The position numbers were made by a program, and so were the translations under genes. This document shows, piece by piece, positions 1-6,513 of a stretch of 11,580 bases of DNA. Within the stretch, counting starts at the first letter, position 1; each line of letters starts with the position of its first letter. The notes below the pieces were generated by a model that was given only the letters and a program-made list of their open reading frames with translations, did not search any database and was not told where the DNA came from. The stretch is from the NCBI GenBank assembly GCA_025997455.1, contig BNUP01000066.1, forward strand, positions 1 through 11,580. Direction: 5' to 3'. Origin of the DNA: Fibrobacterales bacterium (GTDB lineage Bacteria; Fibrobacterota; Fibrobacteria; Fibrobacterales; Fibrobacteraceae).

Positions 1-22
1 CAATTGTAGACTTGAACAAAAC
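1..22 (-). repeat. Possible partial CRISPR-type repeat at window edge
   Basis: Read on the minus strand, this stretch begins GTTTTGTTCAAG and runs off the window at the self-complementary hexamer CAATTG. A GTTTT start next to cas genes, with an AT-rich stop-filled stretch of about 45 bases (23-67) between it and the csm5 stump, is the arrangement expected of a leader followed by the first repeat of an array that continues leftwards outside the window. If the repeat were fully palindromic around CAATTG it would be 38 bases long. Only one partial copy is visible, so this is inference and could be ordinary intergenic sequence. Confidence 0.25.
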
Positions 23-67
23 CTATTACGATTTTTATTTAACAAAATTCAACAGCATTCTAAAAAA

Positions 68-229
68 TCACGGCATAGAACTCTGCAACAAACCGAATAT
101 TTTGCGACTTGGAGCGTTCACAAATTTAATAAACTTTCCTTCTTTCATATATTCAAACTTCTGTGCTTGCATTCCACTGCCTATATGCAAATTGCTAATC
201 AATTTTAGAGTCAATTCATAATTTTTCAT
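68..229 (-). pseudogene. csm5: Csm5 N-terminal fragment (truncated type III-A RAMP protein)
   Basis: This is a 53-codon reading frame whose ATG overlaps the csm4 stop as ATGA and is preceded by GGAG (237-240). The first ~33 residues read like the start of Csm5: MKNYELTLKLISNLHIGSG carries the RAMP LHIGSG motif (residues 14-19), followed by an EYMKEGKF strand. After about residue 36 the resemblance fades, and TGA follows at 68-70. Csm5 proteins are normally roughly 350-400 residues and cap the 3' end of the crRNA in the Csm complex. The other two minus-strand frames also contain stops before the window edge, so no single frameshift restores a long frame inside the window. It is most likely a remnant, deleted or interrupted; a small chance remains that the rest lies further left as a displaced piece. 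Confidence 0.7.
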
Positions 230-1158
230 TTTATTTCTCCATTAAACGGAACAAAAAATGCAGTTAAAAATCTATAAACACTATGAGGCATATTCGGCGG
301 AGTTACAACGGCAACGCATCCTTTGAATTTTTTCTTAAAAATTGCTCCGCTTGCAATGGCAAAAATATTTTTTCGGCGAACAAGTTTATCGTTGTTATTT
401 GTGACACTTGCAAAACCGTTACGGTTAAAAATTTTAAATTCCTCATCTGATAAAACTTCCATTTCATTTTCGCTTGGGAGTGCAGTTGAGAGGAGTAAAA
501 ATTTATCTCCTTTTGGAACATCAAAATCGCCAAAATTTGCAACTTCAAACTTTCCCCAGCCGGAACTTTTTCTGCCGCCAAAACCAACTATTCCTTGTGC
601 CTTTATATCGCATAAAAATTCATTAAATATATTTTCGTCCTTTGCATTTACCAAAATATAAAGTCCTGAGTTTTCATTAAATTCAAATGCAGAAATTGTG
701 TAAGGCACTGTATCTTCTTCTCCTGTTCTTGAAATACTTGCCCTTGTCCGTAAAATTTCCGTTCCAATTTGTTTTTCTAAATTTATAGATTCTGCGACTA
801 ACGCACAGAATGACGAGGGGGATTGCGGGTCGTAGTTAGCAACAACGGAAGAAGATAAAGGCACAAACTTTAATTTTTTCAGTGCCTTATAATTATCAAA
901 ATCGCACGGTATTTTTACTTGCGGTTTTGGAATGAGGAGTGCATCTTTCACAAAAGGCAGTGCATCGCTAAAAATTAAATCTCCTTTTTCTGCTAAATCT
1001 TTATATCGCTCTATTTTTTGAACATTCTCATTGCATATAGCACTCCAAATTGTATCGCTTGGCACAATTGGTGAAGAACCGCTCAAAAGGGAAGGCATTC
1101 CGCTAATGTTGCTACGGAGCGGAGTTATCAGATTCAATTTTATAATTTTAGTTTGCAT
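226..1158 (-). CDS. csm4: Type III-A CRISPR RAMP protein Csm4
   Basis: A 310-residue Cas5-group RAMP that, in known Csm complexes, holds the 5' repeat-derived handle of the crRNA and contacts Cas10. The glycine-rich RAMP signature GFGGRKSSGWG is at residues 192-202. The middle segment RASISRTGEED is the family's R-x-x-I-D/S-R region, and the C-terminus ends in a VYRFLTAFFVPF-type strand seen in Csm4. The ATG at 1158 is chosen over a GTG at 1170 because it lies two bases after the csm3 stop. The gene ends in an ATGA overlap with csm5. Around residues 115-124 a Ser/Cys/Ala-rich insert is encoded by a palindromic dispersed-repeat remnant (787-814). The assignment rests on motif and operon position together. 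Confidence 0.9.
   Translation of the reverse strand: MQTKIIKLNLITPLRSNISGMPSLLSGSSPIVPSDTIWSAICNENVQKIERYKDLAEKGDLIFSDALPFVKDALLIPKPQVKIPCDFDNYKALKKLKFVPLSSSVVANYDPQSPSSFCALVAESINLEKQIGTEILRTRASISRTGEEDTVPYTISAFEFNENSGLYILVNAKDENIFNEFLCDIKAQGIVGFGGRKSSGWGKFEVANFGDFDVPKGDKFLLLSTALPSENEMEVLSDEEFKIFNRNGFASVTNNNDKLVRRKNIFAIASGAIFKKKFKGCVAVVTPPNMPHSVYRFLTAFFVPFNGEIK
787..814 (-). repeat. Dispersed palindromic repeat remnant inside csm4
   Basis: On the gene strand it begins GTCATTCTGTGCG and ends CGCAGAATCT. The arms ATTCTG (789-794) and CAGAAT (806-811) are perfect complements, with a further CG/CG pairing inside around a short loop. GTCATTCTG...AGAATCT is a form of widespread bacterial dispersed palindrome. 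It is read in frame as SSFCALVAES, with no stop. Family membership is inference from the pattern. Confidence 0.55.
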
Positions 1159-1160
1159 TG

Positions 1161-1832
1161 TTATTTCCACAAATTTTCGCCTTTTTCTTCTGCCTCTTTA
1201 AGAATTTCTGTAAGTTTCTCATCATTTTCAACTTTCAAATCCTTAAAGACAATTCTTCCGTTTCCGCGAGTGCCGCCGCCGCCTAAATAATCGAGCATGA
1301 GAAGTTGCATAGCCTTAGAAATATTTTCAAAGTCCTCTGTTATCTCTTTTTCATCATTTGCAACATCACTTGCAACATATCCCAAGCGGAATAAAAATTC
1401 TATTCCTGCAATTACCCTTTCAATTTGTCTGGGCATCGCCTTACCTGTGTTTCTATCTATGGTATTCTCAAATTTCACTTCGGTTGCACCGCCGAGTGCA
1501 TCGATCTTTTTATCTTGAGTTTCGTTATTTATTAGGGGACAGTCAAAAAATTGCAGTTTGCTCTTTGTAATAGGCTTGCTGTTCATATCACCAAAGAGTA
1601 GTTTTACTTGGTTATTGTCTTCCTTTATATCTATATCTTTTCCAGCAATGGAATTAGCGAGGAGAGTTCGCATTTTTCCTTTTAGCGAACTGCCGGGAAT
1701 AATAGGTTTGTTCGTTAAGCGATCTTTTATAACAGGAGAATCAACCGCTCCAATTGCACTAAAGGCGTTGTCGCCGCCAATGTGCAAACCGCTTTTAATT
1801 TGAATTTTGCCGGTTATCAGGATTTTGCTCAT
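1161..1832 (-). CDS. csm3: Type III-A CRISPR RAMP protein Csm3 (target RNA endonuclease)
   Basis: A 223-residue Cas7-group backbone subunit that polymerises along the crRNA and cuts target RNA every six nucleotides. Visible hallmarks are LHIGG (residues 16-20), IGAVDSPVIKD (27-37), the very typical IPGSSLKGKMR, and LGGGGTRGNGRI near the C-terminus. By position, D31 in GAVDSPV is the likely catalytic aspartate, equivalent to D32/D33 of studied Csm3 proteins. The ATG at 1832 overlaps the csm2 stop (ATGA) and has GGAGG about seven bases upstream. A longer frame up to 1886 would add residues unlike the family and lies wholly within csm2, so it is rejected. No interruption is seen; the subunit should be active. 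Confidence 0.97.
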   Translation of the reverse strand: MSKILITGKIQIKSGLHIGGDNAFSAIGAVDSPVIKDRLTNKPIIPGSSLKGKMRTLLANSIAGKDIDIKEDNNQVKLLFGDMNSKPITKSKLQFFDCPLINNETQDKKIDALGGATEVKFENTIDRNTGKAMPRQIERVIAGIEFLFRLGYVASDVANDEKEITEDFENISKAMQLLMLDYLGGGGTRGNGRIVFKDLKVENDEKLTEILKEAEEKGENLWK

Positions 1833-2371
1833 TCTTTGCCTCCAAAATATTTGTGATATGCCACAAGTGCCTCCACATAATTGCAATATGTGTTAAAATT
1901 CTCTCTACTTTTAATTGCCTCATCTATAAATTCATAGATTTTTGCCGCATTGTTGAAGGGTTTTGTTCCTAATTTCCAATTGTTCTTTTTTTCGTCAAAA
2001 GAATCTCTGCCAATGGAGTAGGCAATTTTTATTTTTATATATTGCAACTTCTTTTTTGTTTCTGAACTTAATTCTTCTGTTTTGCCGAGTTCTGCGGTAT
2101 AAAGAGAGGCTATCATAGAAAGCACATTTCTAATTTGATTCGTTTTAATTTTTTTATGCAGTTCATTTTTTTCTATTGTGCATTTGGCTTCTGTTCCAAA
2201 GTCCTCTACTATGTTGTCCCATTTCGCAACATATTGCTCACTATTTTGTTGAGGATTGTTTGTCTGGTGGTTTTGCGAGTAATTTTTCCGAGAATCGCTT
2301 TGTGTGTGATTGCCACCCAAATTTCCGCTGTATCCTTGATTATTCCCGCGATTTTGACTATCATACGCCAT
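1829..2371 (-). CDS. csm2: Type III-A CRISPR small subunit Csm2
   Basis: A 180-residue alpha-helical small subunit (Cas11 group) of the Csm complex that lines the crRNA-target duplex. The C-terminal YCNYVEALVAYHKYFGGK is the clearest Csm2 signature, preceded by the helical segment QIRNVLSMIASLY. The first ~50 residues are an unusual Asn/Gln/Gly/Ser-rich low-complexity tail, making this protein longer than many Csm2 (about 120-150 residues). The ATG at 2371 has AGGGAG about seven bases upstream and overlaps the cas10 end by 11 bases. An upstream TTG at 2419 would extend it within cas10 and is less likely. Confidence 0.93.
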   Translation of the reverse strand: MAYDSQNRGNNQGYSGNLGGNHTQSDSRKNYSQNHQTNNPQQNSEQYVAKWDNIVEDFGTEAKCTIEKNELHKKIKTNQIRNVLSMIASLYTAELGKTEELSSETKKKLQYIKIKIAYSIGRDSFDEKKNNWKLGTKPFNNAAKIYEFIDEAIKSRENFNTYCNYVEALVAYHKYFGGKE

Positions 2372-4784
2372 CTGTATTCTCCCTACCTCTTGAGAGGTAA
2401 ATAAAAAGTTGAAGACCAATTAAAAATTTCTTTCTCTCTTCTGAATTTTCTGCTGCTTTCAAAACCGAATCCGAAAGTTCTTTATATTCATTTTCATTCT
2501 CGAAAATATCGTGCATTCGTCCGAGAATATAGCAAATTTTCGGCAAAACAAATTTCTTTAAATTTCCTTTTTCTGTGCATTTTAAGTAAGTCATAATGCG
2601 ATACAAAAACGCTTTTCCTTTGAATGCATTATCGTTATTTCCTCCGAAATGTTTTTCAAAAAACGGCAATTTATTTTTCCATAATTCTTTAAAGGCATCC
2701 CATTTCACCGCGTATTGTTCTTCAAAGAGGCAAATAGAATCGCGTTCGTTATTCTTTGCCGCTTTCTCCAAATCATCCACAAAATCCGCTACTTTTAACA
2801 TTGGGTAATTCGGAGCAAAAATTCCAACTCCGGCAGAAAGCGTTAACTTACCTTGAGTAAATTCTTTGAACTTATCAGTTAATAAATTCATAAAAATAAC
2901 TACATCTTCCAATGTTCCAACAACGAAAAAATCGTCCCCACCGCTATAAATAACAGAAAGCAAAAAGTTACCGCTACTGCATTCTTTAGATTGCTTCGGG
3001 TTGCACCATCGCAATGACGAGCCGCATTCCTTATAAACAAATCGAATGTAATACTTAAAAAATAGCGAAAGTTGATTAGAAAGCGAGGCAAAACGGCTAA
3101 TTGTCCTTTTGCCTTTTGGAAAGCCATCTCTAAAAGTTTTGCCCAATTTATCAACATCGCCTCTCGCAACTGCAATTCTCTCTATTCCCTTTGCTCCATT
3201 TGCAATTTCATCAGTGGAAAGTTGATCTCCTTTTTTATTCTTTGCAATGGAATCGCACATTAAAATTGCGGTGCTTAAATTTTCTCCAACAAAAAAATCA
3301 TTTTTTGCATAAATGCGAACTAAATCTTTGTTTCTATTATTTTTTATCAACTGCAAAGCATTTTCTTTTGTGCATGCAAAAATATACTCTTTGTTTGGAA
3401 GGGAGAAAAATGGTTTGTTTTGCGATTCTATATTCCCGCCTTCGCGGGAATGACAGACGGTAAAAAATTTATTTTCTTCCTTAACAAGTTCTTTGCTGAT
3501 TTCTGCAAAGTTACTACAATTTTCGCAATCATCTATTGAACCGCAATGAGGGCATTCTTTTTCATTTTGAGTTTGCTCTCTGTTATTTAATGTTTTTAGA
3601 ATTTCAGCATTAAAACGAGTATTTTTGCTTTTATTTAATGTTTTTAGAATTTCAGCATTAAAACGAGTATTTTTGCTTTTTTCCAAAACTTCTGTTAATT
3701 TTGAGATAATTTCGGAATAATTTGTTTGCAAGTCCTCACCGGAACATTCAACTACGCCACTGCCCAAAAATAAATCAATATCAAAAGTTTCAAGCAAATA
3801 ATCGTTTGCCTGTTTAATGCAATCGCAAAATTTATTTTTTGCATTCTCTGTGTTGGGCAACAAAAAATATGAATGCCCGCCGCCGGAATAAATTAAATTT
3901 ACTCTGTTCAACTTCAAATTATCCAAAATGGAATCTGATAAATTTTCACAAAAAAGTTCCAAAAATACGCTTTTTGCCCGTAATCGTTTTAATGCATCTT
4001 TGGTGGCTGTTTTGTAAATAAAATTCTGAATACCGCTAATGTCAAACGAAGCAATAACAAAACATGTTTCTTTGCTAAAATCATCAAATGCATTAACCTT
4101 GCTTTTCCAATTTATTTCGTTAATGCTTTCAAAATAATCAAATAAGCACATTGCAAAAGCGGCTGTTGTTTTTGAATGATCAAAAAGGGAAATGTCCTGA
4201 GTTTCTCTTCCGTTGGTTGAACTTGGAATATATGCCCATAACCCTTGTAAAAGCGAAATTAAAGAGTTTGCATTTTTTAGCAAAAATAAATTTTCATTCT
4301 TAAAATTATCTTCAATTTTCTTTTTAACTTCAACATAAAAATTTTTGTCTATATCTGTTTTTAAGTCGCAAGGTGTGGGTATATCCTTAAAATCAAAGCC
4401 GTCTTTACTCAAAGTTGTTTGGTAAAAATGTTTGTTCTCTTTATTGTCGTTTAAGTTATTAAAAATGCTTTGCATTGGGCGATATAAATTTATGCCTTTA
4501 TCTAACTCCTCTAACTCGGAATCTTTTTCTCTGCGATCTGCTCCCGCACTCAATCGGTCTGCTAAAATAACTAAGTTAGCAAGCGAATTTTCTTTGATTT
4601 CACTTGCTGAATGATGCATTTTAACGCATTCCACCGATTCTTTTGGAAAAGCCGTTTTAAGTGGTAATTTATCCAAAAATTCCGCACCAACTTGAGAATG
4701 TGGCTTGCGTTCTCCGGTTGCACGCATTAAGCACTTGCCAATATCGTGCAAAAATGCACCGAGAAAAAGGGAATTTCTGCTCAT
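2361..4784 (-). CDS. cas10: Type III-A CRISPR protein Cas10/Csm1 (HD nuclease and cyclic oligoadenylate synthase)
   Basis: An 807-residue signature subunit. In order: an HD domain with LGAFLHDIGK (H13-D14) and a following KMHHSASE histidine pair; a first Palm-like domain with YSGGGHSYFLLPN (G301-H304); a zinc ribbon CPHC...CENC (C411, C414, C420, C423); and a second Palm domain with the intact GGDD at 615-618, which in this family makes cyclic oligoadenylates from ATP. A C-terminal helical domain follows. ATG 4784 is preferred because it places the HD motif at the usual distance from the start; ATG 4844 would add 20 residues. Oddities: a perfect 16-residue tandem duplication (about 369-401), CHSREGGN (444-451) encoded by a palindromic repeat, and a second repeat-derived insert (about 589-602) just ahead of GGDD. 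The motifs suggest full activity, although the inserts may affect folding. Confidence 0.96.
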   Translation of the reverse strand: MSRNSLFLGAFLHDIGKCLMRATGERKPHSQVGAEFLDKLPLKTAFPKESVECVKMHHSASEIKENSLANLVILADRLSAGADRREKDSELEELDKGINLYRPMQSIFNNLNDNKENKHFYQTTLSKDGFDFKDIPTPCDLKTDIDKNFYVEVKKKIEDNFKNENLFLLKNANSLISLLQGLWAYIPSSTNGRETQDISLFDHSKTTAAFAMCLFDYFESINEINWKSKVNAFDDFSKETCFVIASFDISGIQNFIYKTATKDALKRLRAKSVFLELFCENLSDSILDNLKLNRVNLIYSGGGHSYFLLPNTENAKNKFCDCIKQANDYLLETFDIDLFLGSGVVECSGEDLQTNYSEIISKLTEVLEKSKNTRFNAEILKTLNKSKNTRFNAEILKTLNNREQTQNEKECPHCGSIDDCENCSNFAEISKELVKEENKFFTVCHSREGGNIESQNKPFFSLPNKEYIFACTKENALQLIKNNRNKDLVRIYAKNDFFVGENLSTAILMCDSIAKNKKGDQLSTDEIANGAKGIERIAVARGDVDKLGKTFRDGFPKGKRTISRFASLSNQLSLFFKYYIRFVYKECGSSLRWCNPKQSKECSSGNFLLSVIYSGGDDFFVVGTLEDVVIFMNLLTDKFKEFTQGKLTLSAGVGIFAPNYPMLKVADFVDDLEKAAKNNERDSICLFEEQYAVKWDAFKELWKNKLPFFEKHFGGNNDNAFKGKAFLYRIMTYLKCTEKGNLKKFVLPKICYILGRMHDIFENENEYKELSDSVLKAAENSEERKKFLIGLQLFIYLSRGRENTDGV
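2981..3018 (-). repeat. Degenerate dispersed repeat remnant in cas10 just upstream of the GGDD codons
   Basis: On the gene strand it begins GTCATTGCGATGG and ends GAAGCAATCTAAAGAAT. The arms ATTGC (2990-2994) and GCAAT (3011-3015) are complementary. The GTCATTGCGA...GAAGCAATCT frame is the form taken by a common class of dispersed bacterial palindromes. It is translated as SSLRWCNPKQSKE, which has no resemblance to Cas10 sequence between the preceding helix (YIRFVYKE) and the GGDD strand (LLSVIYSGGDDF). Confidence 0.5.
3432..3454 (-). repeat. dRS3-like palindromic repeat in cas10 (CHSREGGN)
   Basis: ATTCCCGCCTTCGCGGGAAT (3432-3451) is a perfect hairpin with 8-bp arms and a 4-base loop, and has the ATTCCC-N8-GGGAAT form of the dRS3 repeats known from Neisseria and of similar elements elsewhere. 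Preceded by GTC on the gene strand, it is translated CHSREGGN, a peptide that recurs wherever such repeats invade genes. It lies in a linker after the zinc ribbon, in frame. Confidence 0.75.
3583..3678 (-). repeat. Perfect 48-bp in-frame tandem duplication in cas10
   Basis: Two identical 48-bp copies (3583-3630 and 3631-3678) encode KSKNTRFNAEILKTLN twice, head to tail, between the first Palm domain and the zinc ribbon. Identity is complete at the base level, so the duplication is recent or the assembly has expanded it. The frame is kept because 48 is a multiple of three. Confidence 0.95.
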
Positions 4785-4894
4785 TATTTGAGAATGTAGT
4801 AATTTTACACTACTGTTCGTTAAAAATAAACAAGCGACCCGCATTATGTTTCGCCACGGATTTGGTAATGTCCTCTTTTTTCTACATTACAAAA
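4785..4894. promoter_or_regulatory. Divergent promoter region between cas10 and the PD-(D/E)XK gene
   Basis: About 110 bases separate the two divergent starts, so both promoters must lie here or within the flanking genes. For cas10, the minus strand reads TGTAAAAT with TAAAAT at 4802-4807, a fair -10 box that would leave only a short leader; the best -35 candidates are weak (TTTATT at 17 bases, TTGTTT at 20). No convincing ribosome binding site precedes either start, and no promoter can be named for the plus-strand gene. Confidence 0.3.
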
Positions 4895-6478
4895 ATGCCC
4901 GCATCCAAAACCCTCACCAAACTCCCCATAGGCATCCAAACCTTTGCCGATTTGCGCGAAAACGGCTACCTCTATGTTGATAAAACCGAGTATATTTACC
5001 GATTGGTCAGTTTAGGCAAGTCTTTTTTTCTCTCTCGCCCCCGCCGCTTTGGCAAATCGCTCTTGGTGAGCACTATGCAGGCTTTGTTTTTGGGGAAAAA
5101 GGAACTATTCAAGGGGTTGTGGATTGCAAAGCATTGGGATTTTAAGCAAAAATTTCCTGTGATAAAATTAGATTGGAGTGCTGTGCGGCGAACTAGCCCC
5201 GAAGATGCCGAACCCAGTTTGCAAGGGTTTCTTAAACGAATTGCCACTGACTATAAAATAAAACTCACAGAAAAAACTGCCGCCGACCAGTTTGGAGAAC
5301 TGCTTGAATCCATCCATAAAAAAACGGGCAAGCAGGTAGTGCTCCTCATTGACGAATACGATATGCCAATCTTAGACAACCTCGAAACTCCGCAAGCGGA
5401 GCCGATGAGAGACTATCTGCAAAATTTTTACAAAATCATCAAATCATCAGATGAACATTTGCGTTTTATTTTTTTAACAGGCGTTACCCGCTTTTCCAAA
5501 GTGGCGTTATTTTCCGGTCTTAACAGCCCGTTGGATATTACAATAGACAATAGATTCTCTACAATTTGCGGCTATACGCAAGACGAATTAGAAAAGAATT
5601 TTAAGCAGCACATAAAAGTAATAGCGGAGGAAGGCGGCGTGTCTGTGGCAACCGCTCTCGAAAGGATTAAGTTTTGGTATAACGGATTTTCATGGGATGG
5701 AATTAACCCGGTGTATAATCCCTATTCAACTCTTATTCTTTTTACTCAAAAAATGTTTCGAGGCTATTGGTTCTCCAGCGGTTCGCCCACATTTCTCATT
5801 GAACAGATTAAAAAACGAAATGATGTGGCTTTAGTTTTGGAACCGGTTACGCTCACACTCTCGAATAGCGATAATTTTAACATTGCACATATAGACACCG
5901 CCCAACTGATGTTCCAAACCGGCTATCTCTCAATCAAAAGCGTGCAGAAAAACGCTTTTGGCACTACCGATACCTACACGCTCGGCGTGTCTAACGAAGA
6001 AGTGCGCGTTGCCCTTATTGAATATTTAACCGGACTATATGCAAATGCACAAATTTCCAATACTTTGGCATTACGAGAGCAGATGACCACCGCTTTGCAA
6101 AACGGCGATGCTTCGAGTTTAGAAATTTTTATGCGCAAAATGTTCGCAGATATTCCTTATAAGTTATATCAAAAAAAAGAGGCGTATTACCATTCACTGT
6201 TTTTGCTGTGGCTTAATCTGCTGGGGTTCAAAGTGCAGGGCGAGGTGAATACCAATTTGGGTAGCATCGATGCGGTGTGGGAACTTGGCAAACAGGTTAT
6301 TGTGGCGGAACTTAAATATTCCACCAAATTAAAGGCGAAGACTTTGCTTAAAAATGCTATGGCGCAAATCAAAAAGAATCGCTACTACGAAAAATACGAG
6401 AAGGGCAGTAAAACCGTATCTCTTTTAGGAATTGGTTTTTCCGGCAAAGAAAAAGACTTGGCTTGCAAGATTTTATAA
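4895..6478 (+). CDS. AAA-ATPase-like / PD-(D/E)XK nuclease superfamily protein
   Basis: A 527-residue protein of the common two-part family with an N-terminal AAA-like ATPase domain and a C-terminal PD-(D/E)XK domain. The opening LPIGIQTFADLRENGYLYVDKTEYI is the family hallmark. A Walker A-like RPRRFGKS puts the lysine at 54, and Walker B LLIDEYD puts the acidic pair at 153-154. The nuclease core shows GSIDAVWE (D459) and, 13 residues on, AELKY (E472, K474), so the catalytic triad D-E-K is present. ATG 4895 is chosen because the conserved block starts soon after it; ATG 4868 would add nine residues. The cellular role of the family is not established. It diverges from the csm operon, and its base composition looks less AT-rich than that operon, suggesting separate origin. 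A defence or mobile-element role is conjecture. Confidence 0.88.
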   Translation: MPASKTLTKLPIGIQTFADLRENGYLYVDKTEYIYRLVSLGKSFFLSRPRRFGKSLLVSTMQALFLGKKELFKGLWIAKHWDFKQKFPVIKLDWSAVRRTSPEDAEPSLQGFLKRIATDYKIKLTEKTAADQFGELLESIHKKTGKQVVLLIDEYDMPILDNLETPQAEPMRDYLQNFYKIIKSSDEHLRFIFLTGVTRFSKVALFSGLNSPLDITIDNRFSTICGYTQDELEKNFKQHIKVIAEEGGVSVATALERIKFWYNGFSWDGINPVYNPYSTLILFTQKMFRGYWFSSGSPTFLIEQIKKRNDVALVLEPVTLTLSNSDNFNIAHIDTAQLMFQTGYLSIKSVQKNAFGTTDTYTLGVSNEEVRVALIEYLTGLYANAQISNTLALREQMTTALQNGDASSLEIFMRKMFADIPYKLYQKKEAYYHSLFLLWLNLLGFKVQGEVNTNLGSIDAVWELGKQVIVAELKYSTKLKAKTLLKNAMAQIKKNRYYEKYEKGSKTVSLLGIGFSGKEKDLACKIL

Positions 6479-6513
6479 ATGTGCAGAATTAACAAGAGGG
6501 GGAGGCTAAAATT

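Noticed and set aside
12..221. Plus-strand reading frame of 69 codons over the csm5 stump
   Set aside because: It is antisense to csm5, has no recognisable motif, and no ribosome binding site supports it.
4785..4844. N-terminal extension of Cas10 from ATG 4844
   Set aside because: The added 20 residues show no family likeness, and ATG 4784 places the HD motif at the usual position; the longer form remains possible.
5185..5200. GGCGAAC followed by GCCC, similar to the structured-element core
   Set aside because: It lies in conserved coding sequence (VRRTSPEDA) of the PD-(D/E)XK gene, without the paired strand or flanking hairpins.
5388..5401. CTCCGC-AA-GCGGAG perfect hairpin in the PD-(D/E)XK gene
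   Set aside because: Short arms inside a well-aligned coding segment; no GTCATT head and no sign of an insert.
5781..5795. GTTCGCCCACAT resembling the core 3' strand
   Set aside because: It encodes the family-conserved SGSPTF segment and has no partner stem; a chance match.
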